From Candidatus Electrothrix scaldis (GTDB lineage: Bacteria; Desulfobacterota; Desulfobulbia; Desulfobulbales; Desulfobulbaceae), in NCBI GenBank assembly GCA_033584155.1, contig CP138355.1:310001-374000 (forward strand): 64,000 nucleotides of DNA, in the 5' to 3' direction. The first letter of the stretch is position 1, and the number at the start of each line of letters is the position of its first letter. The translations under genes and the position numbers were made by a program. The notes beneath the pieces were generated by a model. The model searched no databases and had not been told where the DNA came from. It saw only the letters and a program-made list of their open reading frames with translations. Below, in pieces: positions 17,217-26,997 of the stretch.

Positions 17217-19022
17217 ATGACACGGCGACGCCCCCTTTTTTGGCAGATATTTCCAGTCAGCCTTCTGATCATTCTCAGTACCGTCCTGGCGGTCAGCTGG
17301 TTTGCAACCACGACCTTTAAGCAATTCTATTATGACCAGATGGCCGAGGACATTGAAGCCCGGGCCTTATTGCTGGAGCAAAAAGTCCTGGACCTGATCA
17401 TGGAGTCAACTGATGCGCTTCAGGATTTCTGTCGTCAAGCCGGACGACGGGCCCATACCCGCATCACCGTGGTTGCCCCGGACGGGGTGGTGCTGGCGGA
17501 TTCTAACGAAGATCCCCAGCGCATGGAAAAGCACGGAATGAGGCCTGAGATCACCTGGGCCTATAGCGGACGCACCGGTTCCTCTCTGCGCTTTTCCAAA
17601 ACTCTGCACCAGGACATGCTCTATGTAGCCATTCCTCTTCGGCTCAACCCAGCCAGTAAACCGGGTGCATTGCGGCTCTCTGTTCCGGCCACAGCCCTGA
17701 ATACGGTGCTGGCAACCATCCGCACCCGTATCATTCTCGCTTCCCTCCTGATTATCCTGCTGGCCACCATCTTTTCCCGCCAACTGGCCCTGCGTATCAG
17801 CCGTCCTCTGGAAGAAATAAAGCACGGAGCAGAACAGCTCTCTTCCGGTGCCAAGACCCGGCTCGTCAATATTCATGAACATGGCCTCTCGCTGGAAATG
17901 AGCGGCCTTATAACCTCTCTGAACAGAATGGCGGAGCAGCTTATGGAAAGGATTCTCCTGACCCGTCGCCAGCATAACGAGCTGGAGGCTGTGTTTTCCT
18001 CCATGACCGAGGCCGTGCTTGCGGTGGATGCTGAAGAGTGCGTGATTCGAATGAACCGTGCTGCCGGCAGTCTCTTTCGCATTGATCCCCAAATCAGCAA
18101 AGACAAATCTGTGCAGGGCGTAATTCGCAACCCGCAACTGATGGAGATGGTCCGGGGAACCCTGAGCAGTAATTACTCCACAGACGCTGAGATAGAACTC
18201 TTTGACGGCCAAAAGCGAACAATTCTCGAAGTTCGGGTCGTGCCACTACAGGATAGTGCCCAGCAACCCATCGGTGCCCTGCTGGTGATAAATGATGTCA
18301 CCCGCATCAATCGCCTGGAAAATGTCCGCCGGGATTTTGTCGCCAATGTCTCCCATGAGCTCAAAACTCCGATAACCGTGATCAAGGGATATGTGGAAAC
18401 CCTGCTGGATGGCGGGCTGGATGCCCATGCAGACGGCAATAAATTTCTTCAGATCGTCCTGCGTCAGGCCGGGCGTCTGGATGCCATTATTGATGATCTG
18501 CTCAGTCTGTCCCGCATTGAGAATAAGACCAAGAACAAAGAGACTGCTCTGGATCTGACCCTGGATGCGCTGACTCCGACCCTGCAAGCGGCCTTACAGA
18601 CCTGCGAACTCAAGGCTGAGGAAAAACAGGTCGGCCTGGAGCTCCATTGCCCTGCGGACCTCAAGGCTATCCACAACCCGGCCCTGCTGGAGGAAGCGGT
18701 GATCAACCTCCTCAGCAATGCGATTACCTATAGCCCGGCAGGCTCATCAGTGGTTGTGCGGGCTACATCGTATCAGGAGAGCGCCAGGAAGAAATGGGTC
18801 AAGATCGCTGTTGAGGATAAAGGCTGCGGCATTCAGCGGGAGCATCTGGACCGAATCTTTGAGCGCTTTTATCGCTGTGATAAGGCGCGGAGCCGGGAAA
18901 ACGGCGGGACCGGTTTGGGGCTCTCCATCGTCAAGCATATCGCCCAAACCCACGGTGGGAGCGTTGAGGTGGAGAGTCAGTTCGGTAAAGGCTCAACCTT
19001 TACTCTGAAGCTGCCAGCGTGA
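17217..19022 (+). CDS. phoR: Phosphate regulon sensor histidine kinase PhoR
   Basis: A 601-residue membrane kinase. TM1 at about 10-32, an extracytoplasmic domain of about 130 residues, TM2 at about 165-187, HAMP (RISRPLEEIKHGAEQLSSG), PAS (VFSSMTEAVLAVDAEECVIRMN), HisKA with NVSHELKTPITVIKGYVETLL (His about 381) and HATPase with NAITYSP, VEDKGCGI and ENGGTGLGLSIVKHI. The order TM-sensor-TM-HAMP-PAS-kinase is the long PhoR form found in Gram-positive and many delta-type bacteria rather than the short E. coli type. Translationally coupled to phoB. The convergent NRPS gene ends 84 bases beyond it. Confidence 0.88.
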   Translation: MTRRRPLFWQIFPVSLLIILSTVLAVSWFATTTFKQFYYDQMAEDIEARALLLEQKVLDLIMESTDALQDFCRQAGRRAHTRITVVAPDGVVLADSNEDPQRMEKHGMRPEITWAYSGRTGSSLRFSKTLHQDMLYVAIPLRLNPASKPGALRLSVPATALNTVLATIRTRIILASLLIILLATIFSRQLALRISRPLEEIKHGAEQLSSGAKTRLVNIHEHGLSLEMSGLITSLNRMAEQLMERILLTRRQHNELEAVFSSMTEAVLAVDAEECVIRMNRAAGSLFRIDPQISKDKSVQGVIRNPQLMEMVRGTLSSNYSTDAEIELFDGQKRTILEVRVVPLQDSAQQPIGALLVINDVTRINRLENVRRDFVANVSHELKTPITVIKGYVETLLDGGLDAHADGNKFLQIVLRQAGRLDAIIDDLLSLSRIENKTKNKETALDLTLDALTPTLQAALQTCELKAEEKQVGLELHCPADLKAIHNPALLEEAVINLLSNAITYSPAGSSVVVRATSYQESARKKWVKIAVEDKGCGIQREHLDRIFERFYRCDKARSRENGGTGLGLSIVKHIAQTHGGSVEVESQFGKGSTFTLKLPA

Positions 19023-19106
19023 AGTTACCTCACGCAGTGCGAGCTGCACTCTTTATCCCATTATTTTCATAGCTTTTTACAAGAGGGGGATTCACGAAAT
19101 GTTCAG

Positions 19107-22100
19107 TTACGTTTTGTCCAAACAAGCCTGTAGTTGTTCCGCCGTTGTATGAACATGCTCTCTGAGATACGAAAGATGGTCTCCGGGAACAGTATAAATC
19201 TCCGCACCCTGTTCCGCCAGAGTTCCCCAGTCGGAGAAGGAATTCCGAGTATAATTTTCTTCACAGAGCAGCAGAACAAGACGCCCAGAATAGAACTTCT
19301 TACGATAGTTCTTCGTTACTTCTATATAATTTTTCTTAAACATCCTTTTACGATTCTTAAATTGCATCTCGGGAGATACTTCTTTAGGGGGAGTACCGGG
19401 CACTATTTTTCGTATGTTTTTTTTTGCGTTACCTACAAGATATTCCGTTGCCCGATGCTGCCTGACTCTGTTTATCCATGACCTGACCAAGTGGTGAAAA
19501 AATAATCTCCTGCCTGTTGGATACGCTGTATCCATCAGGACCAGCAAACCTACTTCCTCCCCCTTTGCTCTGAGCTGCCGCGCCATCTCAAAGGCCACTG
19601 TTCCTCCGATACATTCACCTCCGAGCAGATAGGGCCCTTCAGGTTGTATAAGACGTATCTCGTCAAGATAGTCAGAGGCCATTTCCTCAACCGTTGTATG
19701 CGGGTTCCGCCCATCGTCCAATCCTTGAGCCAGCAACATATATACAGGCTGCTCTGTATCCAACTGGCGTGCAAGCCCTTCATAAATGATGAATTCACTG
19801 TGACCGCCCCCTCCACCCGGTATGAGAAAAAAAGTTTTTTTTTCTCCGCTAGCCCGGATCGGAACTAATGAAGTCCATGCGCTGCCCTGTCTCTTCTGCT
19901 GAACGATCTTTGCCTGTTCAGCAACGGTCTGGGCCTGGAAAAGCATTGCCAAAGATAAATCTCTGCCGAAATACTGCTGAATCCTGTTCAACAGGGTCAA
20001 TACCGAGATGGACGTGCCGCCAAGGTCAAAAAAGTTATCGTGTATACCTACAGGAGCGGTTTGTAGCACAGCCTCCCATATCAGGGCAAGCTGCTGCTCC
20101 TGCGTGTTTCCGGGAGCGACATAGGCTCCCCGAGCATTTTCATTCAGTTTCGGATCGGGTAGAGCTTTTCTGTCTATCTTGCCGTTAGGTGTGAGCGGCA
20201 TTTTCTCCAACACGGTGAATGAAGACGGAACCATGTAATCGGGCAGGCTCTCCTTCAGGAAACCGTGCAGCTCCGTGCTCAACGCTGCGGCATCCCTGTC
20301 CAACCTCCCGGAGACAGTCACATAAGCGGCTAGTGATTTATTTCCTTCCCGTTCATGCAGCACGACTAGGGCTGATGAAACCGCTTCATGTCTCGTCAGT
20401 GCGGCCTCAATTTCGCCCAGTTCGATGCGGAAGCCCCGCAGCTTGACCTGGTGGTCCATCCGGCCCAGATATTCCAGATTGCCGTCCGGCAGCCACCGAG
20501 CCAGATCCCCGGTCCGGTAGATGCGCTCTGTCTTTCCGAAAATTTTAACCTCGACGAACTTCTCCGCCGTCAGATCGGGACGGTTCAGATAGCCCCGCGC
20601 CAGACCGTCCCCGGCTATGCACAGCTCACCCGGAATGCCAAGGGGAAGCGGACGGAGGGTCGCATCAAGGATGTAGATACGGGTGTTGGCGATGGGTTGG
20701 CCTATGGGAGTGTTTCCATCGCGTTCCGTCGCCTCCTGAAAAACATGAAATGATGAGCAGATTGCGGTTTCCGTCGGCCCGTAGCCGTTGATAATGTGAA
20801 AAGCACTGTCTCCGGCCAGATCACGGTAATCCTGAAGCAATCCCTGCCGGATGGACTCCACGCCGACCAGCAGGCGCTGAAGGCTCCATTCGCTGCGACG
20901 CAGATGCCTGCGAAGACCGGCCAGCAGCGCGGGAGGAATATATGCGCTGTGAATCTGCCGGGCGCGGATATATCCGGCCAGATTTTCAGGATCGACAAAC
21001 TGCTCGCGCTGAAGGATATGCAGTGCTCCGCCGAAACAGAGCACTGAAAAATATTCCCATACCGCGACATCGAAACTGAACGGGGAAACCGCCATGCCTT
21101 CGAACGGATCAGAATGCGATGTCGCTCCCTCATAGGAATACAAAATATTTATGACGTTGCCCTGCTCAACCATCACTCCCTTTGGCCTGCCCGTGGACCC
21201 CGAAGTATAGATGACATAGGCCAAATTCTCCGGCCCGCAGCATCTCTGCGGATTTTCCGTCGTCCAGCCCGCATAACGCTGCGGATCGTCCAGATCGATC
21301 ATTTTTCCCGTAAGACCGGGCAGTCTGTCATGCAGACGGGTTTGCGTCAGGAGAATCTGCGCGCCGCAGTCCTCAAGTATGAAGCGGAGCCGCTCCTCCG
21401 GGTAGTCCGGGTCCAGGGGCACGTAGGCCCCTCCGGCCTTGAGGATGCCGAGCAGGCCGGTGATCATCTCAAGCGAACGTTCGGCGCAGATACCGACAAG
21501 GGTGTCGGCCTGAACGCCCAGTTCAAGCAGGGCATGAGCGAGCTGATTCGCTTTCTCATTGAGTTCGCGGTAGGTGAGCTGCTGATCTTCAGCCCGCCCT
21601 GAGCCTGCCGAAGGGAAAACAACAGCAATATTTTCCGGGGTCTTCGCCGCCTGCTCCTCGAAAAGATCGGCCAGCGTCCTGTCCGCAGGATATTCTGTAG
21701 TTGTGTCATTCCAAGCTATGAGCTGCTCCGTCTCCGCCGCCGTGAGCAGGGGCAGGCTGCTGATGTCCACTTCAGGCTGTTCAACAATACCCTTCAGGAG
21801 CACGGCGAAATGTTCGCTCATGCGCCGAATCGTTGCTTCTTCAAAGAGATCAACTGCGTATTCCCAGTGCAGGATCAGTCCACCGTCCCGTTCCGCCGCG
21901 TTCAGGGTCAGATCGAACTTGGCTGTCGGAAAGTCCTGCTCAAGCAGCTCGGTCTCCAGTCCTGGCAGGACGAGTTCCCCTTCCTCGTTATTCTGGAGCG
22001 CGAACATGACCTGAAAGAGCGGACTGCAGCTGAGGCTGCGCTCCGGCGCGAGACGCTCGACCAGCCGCTCGAAGGGCAGGTCCTGATACGCGAAGGCCTC

Positions 22101-22850
22101 CAGAGCAGTGCGGCGCACTTGGGCGAGCAAAGCGGAAAAGGACATGCCCTTCTCAAAACGGGCGCGCAGCACCAATGTGTTGACAAAAAAGCCGATCAGG
22201 TCTTCGATCTGGCTCTGGGTGCGGTTGGCGGTCGGGCTGCCGATGAGGATGTCGTCCTGACCGCTGTATTTGTGCAGCAGAACGCCGAAGACGGCCAGCA
22301 GGGTCATGAACAGAGTGCTGTTTTTTTTCATTCCCAGTTCGTGCAGCCAGGCGGTCAGGTCTGCATCGATCCGGCTCTCCAGATGCGCGCCCCGATAGCT
22401 CTGCACAGGCGGGCGCGGATGATCGGTCGGCAGTTCAAGCAGCTGCGGCGCGCCGGTCAGCTCTTCCGTCCATCGGGCCAGCCGCCGCTCCACGACATCC
22501 TCGTTCAGCGACTGCCGCTGCCAGGCCACGTAATCGCTGTACTGAACCGGCAGGGGCCGGAGTTCCGGCTCCCGTTCCTCGGCAAGGGCCGTGTGGATTT
22601 CCGTCCACTCCCGCAGCAGAATGCCGATGGACCAGCCGTCCGAGATGATGTGGTGCATGTTGAACAGCAGGACATGCTCCTGTTCACCGAGGATCAGCAG
22701 TTCGAGGCGCAGCAGCGGGCCGGTTTCAAGGTCGAAAGGACGTACCGCGTGTTTCCTGATCCGCTCCCGCATGGCGGCGGACTTCTCATCTGCTGAAAGA
22801 TCAGCCATATCCGTCACGGACAGCGGGTCGTACGGCGGCAGAATCTCCAC
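19107..22850 (-). CDS. NRPS, C-terminal segment: (C)-A-T-TE, frame-separated from upstream segments
   Basis: A 1247-residue frame that opens inside a condensation domain: its first part (MEILPPYDPLSV, then MHHIISDGW near 22655) continues the C domain whose start lies in another frame past the indel at 22855-22860. Then come an adenylation domain (VIYTSGSTGRPKG near 21190, NGYGPTE, KIDRKALP), a carrier domain (FFDLGGTSIS, Ser near 20010) and a thioesterase (FFLIPGGGGGHSE, GGECIGG near 19605-19625, GDHLSYL). The TE nucleophile position is Cys, not Ser. Hand-read A code is D-V-W-Y-L-G-G-I-C, which I cannot assign. The GTG shown as start is not a credible start; this is the last module of one long NRPS. 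Confidence 0.85.
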   Translation of the reverse strand: MEILPPYDPLSVTDMADLSADEKSAAMRERIRKHAVRPFDLETGPLLRLELLILGEQEHVLLFNMHHIISDGWSIGILLREWTEIHTALAEEREPELRPLPVQYSDYVAWQRQSLNEDVVERRLARWTEELTGAPQLLELPTDHPRPPVQSYRGAHLESRIDADLTAWLHELGMKKNSTLFMTLLAVFGVLLHKYSGQDDILIGSPTANRTQSQIEDLIGFFVNTLVLRARFEKGMSFSALLAQVRRTALEAFAYQDLPFERLVERLAPERSLSCSPLFQVMFALQNNEEGELVLPGLETELLEQDFPTAKFDLTLNAAERDGGLILHWEYAVDLFEEATIRRMSEHFAVLLKGIVEQPEVDISSLPLLTAAETEQLIAWNDTTTEYPADRTLADLFEEQAAKTPENIAVVFPSAGSGRAEDQQLTYRELNEKANQLAHALLELGVQADTLVGICAERSLEMITGLLGILKAGGAYVPLDPDYPEERLRFILEDCGAQILLTQTRLHDRLPGLTGKMIDLDDPQRYAGWTTENPQRCCGPENLAYVIYTSGSTGRPKGVMVEQGNVINILYSYEGATSHSDPFEGMAVSPFSFDVAVWEYFSVLCFGGALHILQREQFVDPENLAGYIRARQIHSAYIPPALLAGLRRHLRRSEWSLQRLLVGVESIRQGLLQDYRDLAGDSAFHIINGYGPTETAICSSFHVFQEATERDGNTPIGQPIANTRIYILDATLRPLPLGIPGELCIAGDGLARGYLNRPDLTAEKFVEVKIFGKTERIYRTGDLARWLPDGNLEYLGRMDHQVKLRGFRIELGEIEAALTRHEAVSSALVVLHEREGNKSLAAYVTVSGRLDRDAAALSTELHGFLKESLPDYMVPSSFTVLEKMPLTPNGKIDRKALPDPKLNENARGAYVAPGNTQEQQLALIWEAVLQTAPVGIHDNFFDLGGTSISVLTLLNRIQQYFGRDLSLAMLFQAQTVAEQAKIVQQKRQGSAWTSLVPIRASGEKKTFFLIPGGGGGHSEFIIYEGLARQLDTEQPVYMLLAQGLDDGRNPHTTVEEMASDYLDEIRLIQPEGPYLLGGECIGGTVAFEMARQLRAKGEEVGLLVLMDTAYPTGRRLFFHHLVRSWINRVRQHRATEYLVGNAKKNIRKIVPGTPPKEVSPEMQFKNRKRMFKKNYIEVTKNYRKKFYSGRLVLLLCEENYTRNSFSDWGTLAEQGAEIYTVPGDHLSYLREHVHTTAEQLQACLDKT

Positions 22851-23807
22851 CGTGCCGGTACCGTGTCAGGGAAGCGCATCCGCAGGCTCTGATGCCGTTC
22901 CGTGAGCAGGATGAAGGTCTGGCGCAATGCCTCGATATGCAGCTTGCCGCGCAGGCGCAGGGCTGCGGGCATATTATAGGTCGCGGACTGACCCTCCAGC
23001 CGATCCAGGAAGCGCAGCCGCTCCTGGGCGAAAGACATGACCGGCGGCGCATTCTCGGGCTGCGGTTCAACCGGCGGCAGGACATCGCCGCGCCGCTGCC
23101 GGTCCAGCCAAGCGGCAAGTTCCGCAATCGCCGGATGTTCAAAGAGGATGCGCAGCGGCATCTCCACGCCGAAGCTGTCCCGGATGCGCGAGACCAGCCG
23201 GGCCGCGAGCAGGGAATGGCCGCCGAGTTCAAAAAAATGCGCCGAAGCACTGTGTACCTCGGTCCCCAGCAGGGCCGAATACAGCCCGGCCAGCAGTTTT
23301 TCGCTCTCCGTCCGCAGCGGCGCGCCTTCGGAAATCTCCGAAGCATCCGGCTCCGGCAGATTTTTCCGGTCGATCTTGCCGTTGGGCGTGAGCGGCAGTT
23401 TTTCCAGTACCGTGAAGCTAGCCGGAACCATGTACTCGGGCAGGCTTGCCTTGAGAAATGTGCGCAGTTCCGCATACAGCGCGCCGGCATCCGTCTCCGT
23501 CCCGCCGGACACGGTCAGATATGCCGCCAAAGATTTATTGCCCTCCCGTTCGCGCAGCACGACAACCGCTTCCGAGACCGATTCGTGTTTCGTCAGCGCG
23601 GCCTCAATTTCGCCGAGTTCGATGCGGAAGCCGCGCAATTTCACCTGATGATCTATGCGGCCCAAGTATTCCAGATTGCCGTCGGCCCGCCATCTCGCCA
23701 AGTCGCCGGTCCGGTAGATGCGCTCGGTTTTCCCGAACAGTTCGACCTCCACGAACTTCTCCGCCGTCAGATCGGGACGGTTCAGATAGCCCCGCGCAAG
23801 ACCCGCT
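21328..23807 (-). repeat. Intragenic NRPS repeat, copy 1 (A start, C, T, A end)
   Basis: About 2.48 kb that is almost identical to 24518-26997 (offset about 3190) and, over most of its length, to about 27830-29948. It runs from the A-domain region just after the variable core of one module, back through the C domain and the T domain, into the end of the previous A domain. The only length difference between copies that I can see is the indel at 22855-22860. Confidence 0.85.
21597..21615. repeat. REP-like palindrome inside NRPS coding sequence, copy 1
   Basis: CCCTGAGCCTGCCGAAGGG, an imperfect palindrome of the widespread CCCTGAGC..GAAGGG dispersed-repeat type. It encodes part of the insertion PSAGSGRAE near the start of the A domain (after NIAVVF). 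The corresponding place in module 2 (AVVFENQQLAY) lacks it, so it is an in-frame insertion of 24 bases. Confidence 0.75.
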
Positions 23808-26041
23808 CCCGCGATGCACAGCTCGCCGGGAATGCCGGGGGGAAGAGGATGGAGGCCCGCGTCCAGAATGTAGATCTGCGTGTTCGCGATGGGCCGACCG
23901 ATGGGGACCATAGTACAGGAACAGTCGTCCGTACACTCCCAGTACGTCACATCCACCGCCGCCTCCGTGGGACCGTACAGATTATGCAATGCTGTTCCCG
24001 GAAGCCGGTTGAAACATTTTTTCTGCAGATCGCTGGAAAGAGCCTCGCCGCTGCATATTATCCGTCTCAGTGAACCGTTTCCGGGCATGACTGAAGATTC
24101 TAGGAAAATATGCAGCATGGAGGGAACGAAATGCAATGTCGTGACAGAACAGTCATCAATGATTCTGACGAGATACTCTGGATCTTTCTGTCCGCCTGGT
24201 TTCGCCGTCACCAAACAGGCGCCTGTGAGCAGAGGACAGAAAAACTCCCAAACGGAGACATCGAAACTGAACGGTGTCTTCTGGAGAATTTTGTCTTCCG
24301 CAGTGAGCTGATACTGCGCCTGCATCCAAAGCAGACGGTTGACGATGCCGGAGTGCGTATTCATACACCCCTTTGGCCTGCCGGTTGAACCGGAAGTATA
24401 AATGACATAAGCCAGACGCTCCGGCCCGCAGCATCTTTCGGGATTGTCCGCCGGACGGCCCGCATAAAGCTGCGGGTCGTCCAAATCAATCATCTTCCCG
24501 TCGAATCCCGGCAGGCGGTCATGCAGACGGGTTTGCGTCAGGAGAATCTGCGCGCCGCAGTCCTCAAGTATGAAGCGGAGCCGCTCCTCCGGGTAGTCCG
24601 GGTCCAGGGGCACGTAGGCCCCTCCGGCCTTGAGGATGCCGAGCAGGCCGGTGATCATCTCAAGCGAACGTTCGGCGCAGATACCGACAAGGGTGTCGGC
24701 CTGAACGCCCAGTTCAAGCAGGGCATGAGCGAGCTGATTCGCTTTCTCATTGAGTTCGCGGTAGGTGAGCTGCTGATCTTCAGCCCGCCCTGAGCCTGCC
24801 GAAGGGAAAACAACAGCAATATTTTCCGGGGTCTTCGCCGCCTGCTCCTCGAAAAGATCGGCCAGCGTCCTGTCCGCAGGATATTCTGTAGTTGTGTCAT
24901 TCCAAGCTATGAGCTGCTCCGTCTCCGCCGCCGTGAGCAGGGGCAGGCTGCTGATGTCCACTTCAGGCTGTTCAACAATACCCTTCAGGAGCACGGCGAA
25001 ATGTTCGCTCATGCGCCGAATCGTTGCTTCTTCAAAGAGATCAACTGCGTATTCCCAGTGCAGGATCAGTCCACCGTCCCGTTCCGCCGCGTTCAGGGTC
25101 AGATCGAACTTGGCTGTCGGAAAGTCCTGCTCAAGCAGCTCGGTCTCCAGTCCTGGCAGGACGAGTTCCCCTTCCTCGTTATTCTGGAGCGCGAACATGA
25201 CCTGAAAGAGCGGACTGCAGCTGAGGCTGCGCTCCGGCGCGAGACGCTCGACCAGCCGCTCGAAGGGCAGGTCCTGATACGCGAAGGCCTCCAGAGCAGT
25301 GCGGCGCACTTGGGCGAGCAAAGCGGAAAAGGACATGCCCTTCTCAAAACGGGCGCGCAGCACCAATGTGTTGACAAAAAAGCCGATCAGGTCTTCGATC
25401 TGGCTCTGGGTGCGGTTGGCGGTCGGGCTGCCGATGAGGATGTCGTCCTGACCGCTGTATTTGTGCAGCAGAACGCCGAAGACGGCCAGCAGGGTCATGA
25501 ACAGAGTGCTGTTTTTTTTCATTCCCAGTTCGTGCAGCCAGGCGGTCAGGTCTGCATCGATCCGGCTCTCCAGATGCGCGCCCCGATAGCTCTGCACAGG
25601 CGGGCGCGGATGATCGGTCGGCAGTTCAAGCAGCTGCGGCGCGCCGGTCAGCTCTTCCGTCCATCGGGCCAGCCGCCGCTCCACGACATCCTCGTTCAGC
25701 GACTGCCGCTGCCAGGCCACGTAATCGCTGTACTGAACCGGCAGGGGCCGGAGTTCCGGCTCCCGTTCCTCGGCAAGGGCCGTGTGGATTTCCGTCCACT
25801 CCCGCAGCAGAATGCCGATGGACCAGCCGTCCGAGATGATGTGGTGCATGTTGAACAGCAGGACATGCTCCTGTTCACCGAGGATCAGCAGTTCGAGGCG
25901 CAGCAGCGGGCCGGTTTCAAGGTCGAAAGGACGTACCGCGTGTTTCCTGATCCGCTCCCGCATGGCGGCGGACTTCTCATCTGCTGAAAGATCAGCCATA
26001 TCCGTCACGGACAGCGGGTCGTACGGCGGCAGAATCTCCAC
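22814..26041 (-). CDS. NRPS, middle segment: (C)-A-T-(C start), frame-separated
   Basis: This frame carries most of a condensation domain (MHHIISDGW near 25845), an adenylation domain (SGSTGRPKGC near 24390), a carrier domain (FFELGGHSLL near 23225) and the first 90 or so residues of the next C domain, then shifts frame at 22855-22860 and stops at 22814. The frame is open back to 26680, but upstream of 26041 it is an out-of-frame reading of the preceding T and C region. Hand alignment of the A core (FDVSVWEFF, TTLHFVP, ICSGE, NLYGPTEAAVD) gives D-V-W-H-I-S-L-V-D, close to the known serine code, so Ser is predicted. Its flanks are almost identical to the neighbouring modules. Confidence 0.85.
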   Translation of the reverse strand: MEILPPYDPLSVTDMADLSADEKSAAMRERIRKHAVRPFDLETGPLLRLELLILGEQEHVLLFNMHHIISDGWSIGILLREWTEIHTALAEEREPELRPLPVQYSDYVAWQRQSLNEDVVERRLARWTEELTGAPQLLELPTDHPRPPVQSYRGAHLESRIDADLTAWLHELGMKKNSTLFMTLLAVFGVLLHKYSGQDDILIGSPTANRTQSQIEDLIGFFVNTLVLRARFEKGMSFSALLAQVRRTALEAFAYQDLPFERLVERLAPERSLSCSPLFQVMFALQNNEEGELVLPGLETELLEQDFPTAKFDLTLNAAERDGGLILHWEYAVDLFEEATIRRMSEHFAVLLKGIVEQPEVDISSLPLLTAAETEQLIAWNDTTTEYPADRTLADLFEEQAAKTPENIAVVFPSAGSGRAEDQQLTYRELNEKANQLAHALLELGVQADTLVGICAERSLEMITGLLGILKAGGAYVPLDPDYPEERLRFILEDCGAQILLTQTRLHDRLPGFDGKMIDLDDPQLYAGRPADNPERCCGPERLAYVIYTSGSTGRPKGCMNTHSGIVNRLLWMQAQYQLTAEDKILQKTPFSFDVSVWEFFCPLLTGACLVTAKPGGQKDPEYLVRIIDDCSVTTLHFVPSMLHIFLESSVMPGNGSLRRIICSGEALSSDLQKKCFNRLPGTALHNLYGPTEAAVDVTYWECTDDCSCTMVPIGRPIANTQIYILDAGLHPLPPGIPGELCIAGAGLARGYLNRPDLTAEKFVEVELFGKTERIYRTGDLARWRADGNLEYLGRIDHQVKLRGFRIELGEIEAALTKHESVSEAVVVLREREGNKSLAAYLTVSGGTETDAGALYAELRTFLKASLPEYMVPASFTVLEKLPLTPNGKIDRKNLPEPDASEISEGAPLRTESEKLLAGLYSALLGTEVHSASAHFFELGGHSLLAARLVSRIRDSFGVEMPLRILFEHPAIAELAAWLDRQRRGDVLPPVEPQPENAPPVMSFAQERLRFLDRLEGQSATYNMPAALRLRGKLHIEALRQTFILLTERHQSLRMRFPDTVPARWRFCRRTTRCP

Positions 26042-26997
26042 CGTGCCGTACCGTGTCAGGGAAGCGCATCCGCAGGCTCTGATGCCGTTCCGTGAGCAGG
26101 ATGAAGGTCTGGCGCAATGCCTCGATATGCAGCTTGCCGCGCAGGCGCAGGGCTGCGGGCATATTATAGGTCGCGGACTGACCCTCCAGCCGATCCAGGA
26201 AGCGCAGCCGCTCCTGGGCGAAAGACATGACCGGCGGCGCATTCTCGGGCTGCGGTTCAACCGGCGGCAGGACATCGCCGCGCCGCTGCCGGTCCAGCCA
26301 AGCGGCAAGTTCCGCAATCGCCGGATGTTCAAAGAGGATGCGCAGCGGCATCTCCACGCCGAAGCTGTCCCGGATGCGCGAGACCAGCCGGGCCGCGAGC
26401 AGGGAATGGCCGCCGAGTTCAAAAAAATGCGCCGAAGCACTGTGTACCTCGGTCCCCAGCAGGGCCGAATACAGCCCGGCCAGCAGTTTTTCGCTCTCCG
26501 TCCGCAGCGGCGCGCCTTCGGAAATCTCCGAAGCATCCGGCTCCGGCAGATTTTTCCGGTCGATCTTGCCGTTGGGCGTGAGCGGCAGTTTTTCCAGTAC
26601 CGTGAAGCTAGCCGGAACCATGTACTCGGGCAGGCTTGCCTTGAGAAATGTGCGCAGTTCCGCATACAGCGCGCCGGCATCCGTCTCCGTCCCGCCGGAC
26701 ACGGTCAGATATGCCGCCAAAGATTTATTGCCCTCCCGTTCGCGCAGCACGACAACCGCTTCCGAGACCGATTCGTGTTTCGTCAGCGCGGCCTCAATTT
26801 CGCCGAGTTCGATGCGGAAGCCGCGCAATTTCACCTGATGATCTATGCGGCCCAAGTATTCCAGATTGCCGTCGGCCCGCCATCTCGCCAAGTCGCCGGT
26901 CCGGTAGATGCGCTCGGTTTTCCCGAACAGTTCGACCTCCACGAACTTCTCCGCCGTCAGATCGGGACGGTTCAGATAGCCCCGCGCAAGACCCGCT
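24518..26997 (-). repeat. Intragenic NRPS repeat, copy 2
   Basis: Second copy of the repeat at 21328-23807. It begins where the module cores stop differing (GTCATGCAGACGGGTTTGCG in both) and ends at the CCCGCTCC[G/C]GCGATGCAC difference near 26997. The indel site is 26046-26050. Confidence 0.85.
24788..24806. repeat. REP-like palindrome inside NRPS coding sequence, copy 2
   Basis: Same 19-base palindrome, same position in the A domain of module 4, carried along with the module repeat. Confidence 0.75.
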
